Translations under genes and position numbers: made by a program | Notes under the pieces: model-generated | The model's database searches: none | What the model was told of the DNA's origin: nothing | Seen by the model: only the letters and a program-made list of their open reading frames with translations | Shown: in pieces, positions 1 through 5,063 of the stretch | Numbering within the stretch: the stretch's first letter is position 1 | Layout of the letters: each line of letters starts with the position of its first letter | Source: an uncultured Clostridium sp. | Lineage (GTDB): Bacteria; Bacillota; Clostridia; Lachnospirales; Lachnospiraceae | Reading direction: 5' to 3' | DNA: 5,977 nt | Assembly: GCA_945946715.1 (NCBI GenBank) | Contig: CAMEWU010000145.1 | Coordinates: forward strand, 1-5,977

Positions 1-229
1 TTCTAATTTGTTTATTACACAAAATTACGAAACTCCGGAAGGATTGACAGTAGTTTGTGGCAAAACCGGTACCACCAATGAAGCAGGATATTGCTTAATT
101 GTAAATGCTGTAGATGAGCAAAATCAGAATTATATTGCAGTGATTTGTAATGCAGATTCCAGAGAACAATTATATATTCAGATGCAGACTTTGTTATCGG
201 AAATTAATGAGGCTGAAACCGAAAAATAA
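1..229 (+). CDS. D-alanyl-D-alanine carboxypeptidase (peptidase S11, PBP5/DacF-like), C-terminal fragment
   Basis: The 5' part lies outside the window; the reading frame is set from base 2 and ends at TAA 227-229. The visible residues carry GKTGTTNEAGYCL (about bases 56-97). This matches the third active-site box (KTG) of serine DD-peptidases, with the following T..AG.CL pattern typical of S11 carboxypeptidases. These enzymes act outside the cytoplasmic membrane and remove the terminal D-Ala from peptidoglycan stem peptides, which limits cross-linking. The SxxK and SxN boxes would lie upstream and cannot be checked. Only about 50 residues follow the KTG box, so the PBP5 C-terminal beta domain and a C-terminal amphipathic anchor both appear to be missing. 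The protein ends in a short charged tail (EINEAETEK). The family is clear; which paralogue (dacA, dacB, dacF) is not. A sporulation role, as for DacF, is possible but unproven. Confidence 0.85.
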   Translation, partial: SNLFITQNYETPEGLTVVCGKTGTTNEAGYCLIVNAVDEQNQNYIAVICNADSREQLYIQMQTLLSEINEAETEK

Positions 230-239
230 CAAGTTCTAG

Positions 240-268
240 TTGTACTTCGGATGTAAATGTACTATAAT
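240..268 (+). promoter_or_regulatory. Sigma-A type promoter for the P-loop protein gene
   Basis: A -35 box TTGTAC (240-245; 4 of 6 match TTGACA) and a perfect -10 box TATAAT (263-268) are separated by exactly 17 bases. Transcription would start near 275. That leaves room for the AGGAGG at 287-292 and an ATG at 301, and it makes the upstream GTG at 271 an unlikely start. It lies just after the carboxypeptidase stop codon, so the genes from 301 onward probably have their own transcript. No clear terminator for the carboxypeptidase gene is visible before it. Confidence 0.7.
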
Positions 269-286
269 TAGTGGTAGTGGATAAGC

Positions 287-292
287 AGGAGG
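287..292 (+). promoter_or_regulatory. Ribosome binding site that decides the start at 301
   Basis: AGGAGG lies 8 bases before ATG 301 and only 2 bases before the in-frame ATG at 295, which is too close. It lies downstream of the longer in-frame GTG at 271. The spacing therefore favours 301. Confidence 0.8.
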
Positions 293-300
293 TTATGGTT

Positions 301-720
301 ATGGTTGAAATAATTTCAGGAGACAAAGGCACAGGAAAGACAAAGGTTTTAATTACGAAAGCCAATGATAGTGCTTTATTAACAAGTGGTTCCATCGTAT
401 TTCTGGATAAGAATAATAAACATATGTATGAATTAAGTAACCGGATTCGTATGATAAATGTTCAAGATTTTCATGTTGAGAATTTTGATATGTTTTGTGG
501 TTTCTTATATGGCATTGCTTCTCAGGATCATAATTTAGAATACTTGTTTTTAGACAGCTTTCTTACTATTGCCCACATTGATTTATCAAGAATAGAAGAG
601 GCAATTAAATTCTTGACAGATTATTCTGAAAAAGAAGATATTCATGTAATTATTAGTCTTTCCGTAAATGGTGAACAACTTCCTCCAGCCCTTCAACCAT
701 ATATTTCGGTTTCTTTATAG
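301..720 (+). CDS. Small P-loop NTPase-like protein, conserved clostridial family of unknown function
   Basis: A 139-residue cytoplasmic protein without a signal peptide or membrane segment. It begins with a beta strand and a textbook Walker A motif, GDKGTGKT (residues 7-14), followed by a likely Walker B strand, YLFLDS (81-86, Asp85). A later strand, HVIISLS (115-121), could hold a sensor residue. From memory, similar proteins occur in Clostridia and are annotated as ATP-binding proteins or, misleadingly, as twitching motility protein PilT; no PilT-specific region is visible here. Asp85 is followed by Ser rather than a catalytic Glu, so nucleotide binding is better supported than hydrolysis. 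The protein is very short for a P-loop enzyme and has no lid or helicase domain. The start at 301 follows from the RBS at 287-292; a GTG at 271 would add ten residues but lies at or before the predicted transcription start. It stands 83 bases before the HlyD-like gene and at the head of the yggS-sepF-divIVA block, which suggests a link to the envelope or to division. No reaction or partner can be assigned. Confidence 0.75.
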   Translation: MVEIISGDKGTGKTKVLITKANDSALLTSGSIVFLDKNNKHMYELSNRIRMINVQDFHVENFDMFCGFLYGIASQDHNLEYLFLDSFLTIAHIDLSRIEEAIKFLTDYSEKEDIHVIISLSVNGEQLPPALQPYISVSL

Positions 721-736
721 GATAATAGAACATTTT

Positions 737-760
737 GGGACAGGTGGAATCACCCGTCCC
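737..760 (+). terminator. Hairpin between the P-loop gene and the HlyD-like gene; terminator or attenuator
   Basis: GGGACAGGTG (737-746) pairs with CACCCGTCCC (751-760) around a GAAT loop: nine pairs plus one A-C mismatch (742/755). The stem is GC-rich in an AT-rich region. The tail TTCCTTGTTAT is T-rich but broken by C and G, so termination is probably partial. It could lower expression of the downstream genes relative to the P-loop gene, or protect an mRNA end. No convincing promoter is seen between it and 804. Confidence 0.55.
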
Positions 761-803
761 TTCCTTGTTATAAGGTTGTCATGTTATATACCAGGAGGTA
801 TTT

Positions 804-2198
804 ATGAGAGAAAATCGTAATCAAAAGGTGATAAAATTTCATAATGTGCCAACGGTTAATATTGGAATTGTAATTTTTAGTCTGATTTTTGTTTTTTTAG
901 GTGTACAAATTGTTCGGAGTCTAAATCAAAAGCATTATTCTGTATATGAAGTACAAAAAAACTATATGGATACGAATATTTCAGGAACTGCAATTGCACT
1001 GAGACAGGAAAGTCTGATAGCGACCGATCAGTCCGGATATATTAATTATTACATTAGAAATGGCCAGAAAGTAGGAAAAAACGCTACGGTTTATACGTTG
1101 GATACAACCGGCTCTCTGACAGATTTGATTGCAGAAGCTTCTACAGATGGTGTTTCATTAAACAGTGCCGGTTATGCTGAGATTCAATCCAGTATTAATG
1201 CATTCCAGAATTATTTTTCGGATACTAATTTTTCGGATGTATATGAATTTAAATATGATTTGGAAAGTCAGGTATTGGATATTGCCAATACTCAGGTGAT
1301 AAATGAATTGGCTTCAGCCGGGGGAACAGCATCTGCATTTTCTCAAGTTATGTCGACAGAAAGTGGAATTGTGACTTTTTACCAGGATGGATATGAAGCT
1401 AAGCAGGCCACAGATGTACAAGATTCTGATTTTGATATGAATTCTTATAATCGTACATCATTAAAAACAGGAGAAATTGTTCAAGCAGGCAGTTATGTAT
1501 ATAAACTGATTACAAGTGAAATCTGGAATCTGGTTTTGCCGTTAACTAAGGAAGATGCAGAACGATTGCAGGAAGATACCCGTGTGACACTAATGATGCC
1601 GAATATTGCACATGAGGTTTATGGTGATATTCAGATTATTCAAAATGGCGATAACTATTTTGCAAATATTACACTTGATAAGTTAATGGTAAATTATTGT
1701 GATGAACGATATATACCCATTGAGATTGTCATGACAAAGCAAGAAGGATTAAATATACCGAATAGTGCTATTGTTGAAAAACAGGTTCTAAAAATTCCGA
1801 TTGGATATTTGACGGCAGGCAGTAATTCGGATCAAAACATTTTCTTTAATGTCCGGGTTCTTGATGAAAATGGTAATTTGTCAGTAACTCAGGTGGCACC
1901 AGATATTTATTATAAGGATGAAAGCTTCTGCTATGTAGATCCCAATGATTTTGAGACAAATGATATTCTGGTCAAAACAGATTCAGATGATACAATGGCA
2001 ATTTCTGACATGGGACGAACGGATTTGACAGGCGTGTATAATGTGAATCGTGGGATGGCAATGTTTAATCGAATTGTAATTTTGTCTTCCGATGATGATT
2101 TTTCAATTATTGAAGAAGGAGTACCATACAGTCTGACAATGTACGATCGTATTATTTTGGATGCATCAATGGTGGAAGAGAATCAGATTATACAATAA
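804..2198 (+). CDS. Single-pass membrane protein with HlyD-like barrel-sandwich architecture
   Basis: 464 residues. The basic N-terminus (MRENRNQKVIKF) is followed by one membrane helix at about residues 17-38, so most of the protein should lie outside the membrane. Residues about 72-100 (with SGYI, NGQKVGKN and VYTLD) resemble the first half of a biotinyl/lipoyl-like barrel-sandwich domain. A helical stretch (about 104-182) separates it from the second half at about 185-237 (SGIV, LKTGEIVQAGSYVYKL). A beta-barrel-like part follows (about 239-330), then a C-terminal region (about 410-460) with NRGMAMFNRIVIL and YDRIILDA. This is the layout of HlyD/membrane-fusion proteins, but no transporter partner is encoded nearby and a Gram-positive cell needs no outer-membrane adaptor, so the efflux label may mislead. 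The two cysteines, Cys299 and Cys376, are both extracytoplasmic. AGGAGG at 793-798 lies 5 bases before the ATG. The gap to yggS is 22 bases, so they are probably cotranscribed. Architecture fairly sure; function unknown. Confidence 0.7.
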   Translation: MRENRNQKVIKFHNVPTVNIGIVIFSLIFVFLGVQIVRSLNQKHYSVYEVQKNYMDTNISGTAIALRQESLIATDQSGYINYYIRNGQKVGKNATVYTLDTTGSLTDLIAEASTDGVSLNSAGYAEIQSSINAFQNYFSDTNFSDVYEFKYDLESQVLDIANTQVINELASAGGTASAFSQVMSTESGIVTFYQDGYEAKQATDVQDSDFDMNSYNRTSLKTGEIVQAGSYVYKLITSEIWNLVLPLTKEDAERLQEDTRVTLMMPNIAHEVYGDIQIIQNGDNYFANITLDKLMVNYCDERYIPIEIVMTKQEGLNIPNSAIVEKQVLKIPIGYLTAGSNSDQNIFFNVRVLDENGNLSVTQVAPDIYYKDESFCYVDPNDFETNDILVKTDSDDTMAISDMGRTDLTGVYNVNRGMAMFNRIVILSSDDDFSIIEEGVPYSLTMYDRIILDASMVEENQIIQ

Positions 2199-2220
2199 TG
2201 CTTATAGGAGATGAAATATC

Positions 2221-2913
2221 ATGATTAAAGAAAATATTCTTAAAGTTGAGCAGAATATTCAAAGTGCCTGTCAACGTGTAAATCGCAATCCGGAGGAAGT
2301 GACACTGATTGCTGTCAGCAAAACCAAACCATTATCAGATATTGAAACTGCAATTCAGTGTGGCATGATGGAATTTGGAGAAAATAAGGTGCAGGAACTG
2401 GTAGATAAAATGGAACATGTGAGTACACCGGTACACTGGCATTTGATTGGACATTTACAGACAAATAAGATTAAGTATATCGTTGATAAACCATTGCTGA
2501 TTCATTCTGTTGATTCTGTCAGACTGGCAAATGAAATTCAAAAAGAAGCGGCAAAGAAACAGGCAGATTGTGATATATTACTGGAAGTTAATGTAGCAAA
2601 AGAAGAATCAAAATATGGTTTTGATTATGATGAAGTCATGGATGCAGTAAAAGAAATTGCTATGTTGCCGAATGTTCATATTCAAGGGTTGATGACTATA
2701 GCACCTTTTGTAGAAAATCCCGAAGATAACCGTGAAATTTTTGCAAAACTGCACAAATTATTACTTGACATAAAAACAAGAAACATTGATAATGTTAATA
2801 TGAGTGTACTGTCAATGGGTATGACCAACGACTATATGGTAGCAATTGAAGAGGGTGCCACCATGGTACGGGTTGGAACCGGAATTTTTGGTGCACGTGA
2901 TTATAATATTTAG
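2221..2913 (+). CDS. yggS: YggS/YlmE/PLPBP family pyridoxal 5'-phosphate-binding protein
   Basis: A 230-residue cytoplasmic protein, the usual length, with the single-domain alanine-racemase-like TIM-barrel fold. The PLP lysine is Lys34 in AVSKTKP (31-37), matching Lys36 of E. coli YggS. Other family signatures are FGENKVQE (52-59), HWHLIGHLQTNK (72-83), HSVDS (95-99), EVNVAKEESKYGF (122-134), GLMTIAP (156-162) and the phosphate-binding end LSMGMTNDY...VRVGTGIFG (197-224). The family has no known enzymatic activity; it buffers PLP and affects amino-acid and keto-acid balance. AGGAG at 2206-2210 precedes the ATG by 10 bases. It stands directly before sepF, as ylmE does before ylmF/sepF in Bacillus, probably in one transcript. 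No oddities seen. Confidence 0.96.
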   Translation: MIKENILKVEQNIQSACQRVNRNPEEVTLIAVSKTKPLSDIETAIQCGMMEFGENKVQELVDKMEHVSTPVHWHLIGHLQTNKIKYIVDKPLLIHSVDSVRLANEIQKEAAKKQADCDILLEVNVAKEESKYGFDYDEVMDAVKEIAMLPNVHIQGLMTIAPFVENPEDNREIFAKLHKLLLDIKTRNIDNVNMSVLSMGMTNDYMVAIEEGATMVRVGTGIFGARDYNI

Positions 2914-2917
2914 GGAT

Positions 2918-2922
2918 AGGAG
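2918..2922 (+). promoter_or_regulatory. Ribosome binding site that decides the sepF start
   Basis: AGGAG lies 7 bases before ATG 2930 and just after the yggS stop codon (2911-2913). It rules out the longer in-frame ATG at 2846, which lies inside yggS. Confidence 0.8.
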
Positions 2923-2929
2923 ATATGTC

Positions 2930-3547
2930 ATGGGAAAAGGTATCGACAAATTTATGAACATCTTGAGTTTAAGTGGCTCGGACGATGATGATTACGATAA
3001 TGATGATTTATTTGATGATGAAATAGATCTTGTAGAACCAAAACCTGCAAGACAACCAAAACAAAGAAAAGAGAAAACAGCTCCGGCAAAGCAGACAACC
3101 AGTGGTTATAATACTGCACCAAAGACGCAGGTGGCTGCAACGTATGCAGAAGATGATGCATATGAAACCGGTTCTTCTTATTCGAAGAAACCAAGACAGA
3201 CCAGACCAGCGCGGTCAACAAGTACCAGTAACAAAGTAGTATCAATGAATGGCAGGGGTAGCGAAGTGTACGTAATTAAACCACAGGAATTTAATGAAGC
3301 TCAGACAGTAACTGATTTTTTGAAAGATGGTAAAACCATTGTAATTAACATGGAAGGTATCGAATTAAATGCTGCACAAAGAATTATTGATTTTATAGGT
3401 GGTGCTTGCTATGCTTTAGACGGTACTTTACAGGCAATTTCAAGTAATATCTTTATTGCTGCACCACAGGATATAGAAGTCTCTGGTGATTTGCGGGACG
3501 AGATTCTGAATGAATCTACCGTTTCACCATATCTGGGAGCTTATTAG
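2930..3547 (+). CDS. sepF: SepF, membrane anchor of FtsZ (YlmF)
   Basis: A 205-residue cell-division protein that binds the C-terminal tail of FtsZ and ties the Z-ring to the membrane. The N-terminus MGKGIDKFMNILSLS (1-15) has the amphipathic pattern of the SepF membrane-targeting helix. A long linker follows: an acidic block (about 18-36, many Asp) and then a basic, Pro/Gln/Thr-rich part (about 38-100). The conserved C-terminal domain (about 111-190) shows EVYVIKPQEF, the conserved AQRIIDF (149-155), ALDG (162-165), and NIFIAAP (173-179). B. subtilis SepF is about 150 residues, so the extra length lies in the linker. ATG 2930 is chosen because of the AGGAG at 2918-2922 and because the protein then begins with the expected helix; an in-frame ATG at 2846 would overlap yggS and add 28 unrelated residues. 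It is followed by divIVA after 23 bases, without the ylmG and ylmH genes found between them in Bacillus. Confidence 0.95.
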   Translation: MGKGIDKFMNILSLSGSDDDDYDNDDLFDDEIDLVEPKPARQPKQRKEKTAPAKQTTSGYNTAPKTQVAATYAEDDAYETGSSYSKKPRQTRPARSTSTSNKVVSMNGRGSEVYVIKPQEFNEAQTVTDFLKDGKTIVINMEGIELNAAQRIIDFIGGACYALDGTLQAISSNIFIAAPQDIEVSGDLRDEILNESTVSPYLGAY

Positions 3548-3570
3548 AGAAAAGAGGAGGAAGAAAAACC

Positions 3571-4407
3571 ATGATTACACCAGTAGAAATTCAGTCAAAA
3601 GCTTTTAAGTCCGGAATTGGATATGATAAGAAAGATGTTGATAGCTTTATTAATGAAATATTGGAAAATTACGAGGAATTATATCGTTCCAACGTAGAAA
3701 TGAAGGATAAAATCAATATGCTGAATGAAGGCTTACAGCATTACAAGAATATTGAAGCATCTTTGCAGAAGGCATTGGTTTTGGCTGAAAAAACATCAGA
3801 AGAAACAATCCGCACTGCAGAACTAAAGGCACAAACAATTGAAATGGAAGCTGTTAATAAGGCAAAGGAGCATACGGCTGATGCTAAGCGTGAGTTGGAA
3901 CGGGTACATAATCAGACGGTTGCATTAGTACAACAGTATACAAAGTATAAGGCACAGTTTACACAGTTTTTAAATGCACAGCTGGATTTGATTTCCAGTG
4001 ATTCATTCCGAATGGATACCAATGATTTTGCTGCATTTGCAAAGTCTGCTGCTTCTGCAAATGACGCTTATATGAGTACAAATCCAATGGAAGGATTTGT
4101 ATCAGATGGAGAGCAACAGCCATTATCCGGTTTTGATAACGGAGAGGATAGTGGTCGTTTAGGTGAACGGGATGATGCAGACCGGTATAATATGGATTAT
4201 GGTAGAAATGCTAACCTAGGTGATTCAACTTCCTTTGTAGATCCATTTGAAGCTGTTAATAAAAAAGCAGCAGCTTCTGAAGAACCGGTAGAACCAGAAG
4301 TGACTGAAGAGGTAGATACTTTTGAAGGAGAAGTAGAAGATAAGGTCGAAAAGCGTGCAATGCTTGGCGATGAGGATGCAAACAGCACCGGATTTACCTT
4401 TATTTAG
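3571..4407 (+). CDS. divIVA: DivIVA, curved-membrane-binding septum and pole protein
   Basis: A 278-residue coiled-coil protein. The N-terminal membrane-binding domain begins MITPVEIQSKAF and contains GYDKKDVDSFINEIL (17-31), the DivIVA signature (GYD..eVd.Fl). Coiled coil runs through about 25-70 and again through about 72-145, rich in Ala, Glu and Lys, with the family-typical junction HYKNIEASLQKALVLAE. The tail (about 150-278) is long, low in complexity and acidic (EEPVEPEVTEEVDTFEGEVEDKVE), ending in GFTFI. B. subtilis DivIVA is about 164 residues, so the tail is an extension. The protein marks negatively curved membrane at septa and poles and recruits partners that vary between species. 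At the crossed loop, Bacillus has SFRGYD but here SGIGYD stands, so the Phe17/Arg18 pair aligns with Gly15/Ile16. AGGAGG (3555-3560) lies 10 bases before the ATG. A strong terminator follows, making this the last gene of the division block. Confidence 0.95.
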   Translation: MITPVEIQSKAFKSGIGYDKKDVDSFINEILENYEELYRSNVEMKDKINMLNEGLQHYKNIEASLQKALVLAEKTSEETIRTAELKAQTIEMEAVNKAKEHTADAKRELERVHNQTVALVQQYTKYKAQFTQFLNAQLDLISSDSFRMDTNDFAAFAKSAASANDAYMSTNPMEGFVSDGEQQPLSGFDNGEDSGRLGERDDADRYNMDYGRNANLGDSTSFVDPFEAVNKKAAASEEPVEPEVTEEVDTFEGEVEDKVEKRAMLGDEDANSTGFTFI

Positions 4408-4432
4408 GTGATAAAGATAATGAAATGCAGGT

Positions 4433-4473
4433 ATGAACTGCTTTCAGTTTCCTGAAAGCAGTTCATTTCTATT
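4433..4473 (+). terminator. Rho-independent terminator after divIVA
   Basis: A perfect 15-bp stem, ATGAACTGCTTTCAG (4433-4447) with CTGAAAGCAGTTCAT (4452-4466), closes on a TTTC loop and runs into TTCTATT. Further out, GATAAT (4416-4421) is complementary to ATTATC (4471-4476), which may extend the structure. It lies 25 bases after the divIVA stop and separates the division block from lspA-rluD. Confidence 0.85.
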
Positions 4474-4511
4474 ATCAGAAGAATAAATATCAACAGGAAA
4501 GAGGCTGAAAT

Positions 4512-5060
4512 ATGAAATATGCAAAATTAATGATTGGTATTGCTATACTGGTATTATTAGATCAGGTATCGAAATATTTAGTCATTCATTTTCTTGACAT
4601 CTACACATATTATCCGTTACTTGGAAATTTATTTGGGTTATTTTATCTTGAAAATGAGGGAATGGCATGGGGGCTGTTTCAAAATAGGCAGATAATATTT
4701 CTGATTATTACCGTAATTGTTTTGATTATTTTAGGGTATATTTGTGTCAAACTAATAAAAGAACAGCAGTTTCAGGGACTGCTCATATGTTTGCAATTTC
4801 TAATTGCTGGTGCAGTAGGGAACATGATTGATCGAATTTTTCATGGAACAGAATTGTTTCAAGGTGCAGTCATTGATTTTTTGTATATAAAATGTATTAA
4901 TTTTCCGGTATTTAATCTGGCTGATATGTATGTAACAGGCTCTGTAGCTTGTATGGTATTGTTGATTTTGTTTCGTTATAAAGAACAAGATTTTCAGGAA
5001 GTCCTGTTTCGTAAGAAAAAAAACAGTATAACAGAACAAAAAAATGAAGAGGATGAATAG
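4512..5060 (+). CDS. lspA: Lipoprotein signal peptidase (signal peptidase II)
   Basis: A 182-residue integral membrane aspartyl protease that cuts the signal peptide from prolipoproteins after lipid is added to the +1 cysteine. Four membrane helices are apparent, at about residues 5-23, 61-82, 88-106 and 138-155. Family motifs: LDQVSK (16-21), ENEGMAWGLF (47-56), GNMIDR (103-108), VIDF (120-123) and FNLAD (134-138). By comparison with solved LspA structures, Asp122 and Asp138 form the catalytic pair and Asn48, Asn104, Asp107, Arg108 and Asn135 support it. The stretch between IDR and VIDF is about six residues longer than in E. coli. The C-terminal tail (about 166-182) is rich in Lys and Glu and should be cytoplasmic. 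AGAGG (4500-4504) lies 7 bases before the ATG. It follows a strong terminator, so it needs its own promoter or read-through; no good promoter is visible in the 38 bases available. The next gene starts 3 bases after its stop. Confidence 0.96.
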   Translation: MKYAKLMIGIAILVLLDQVSKYLVIHFLDIYTYYPLLGNLFGLFYLENEGMAWGLFQNRQIIFLIITVIVLIILGYICVKLIKEQQFQGLLICLQFLIAGAVGNMIDRIFHGTELFQGAVIDFLYIKCINFPVFNLADMYVTGSVACMVLLILFRYKEQDFQEVLFRKKKNSITEQKNEEDE

Positions 5061-5063
5061 AGA

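Noticed and set aside
241..262. Repeated TGTAC at 241-245 and 258-262 as an operator
   Set aside because: Five-base matches of this kind are expected by chance, and they overlap promoter boxes that explain them.
271..300. GTG at 271 (and ATG at 295) as start of the P-loop gene
   Set aside because: 271 lies at or before the predicted transcription start and upstream of the RBS; 295 is only 2 bases from the AGGAGG. ATG 301 has ideal spacing.
761..790. Possible promoter before the HlyD-like gene (TTCCTT with extended TGTTATATA)
   Set aside because: Its transcription start would fall within the AGGAGG at 793-798, leaving no usable leader, and the -35 match is poor.
2902..2907. TATAAT as a -10 box for a sepF promoter
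   Set aside because: No -35 box at 16-18 bases, and transcription would start almost on top of the sepF RBS. It is part of the yggS coding end.
2846..2929. Longer sepF start inside yggS
   Set aside because: It would add 28 residues unlike any SepF N-terminus and overlap yggS; ATG 2930 has its own RBS and begins with the membrane-targeting helix.
4462..4489. Possible lspA promoter (TTCATT-TAAATA)
   Set aside because: Both boxes match consensus at only about half the positions and the -35 lies within the terminator stem; too weak to call.
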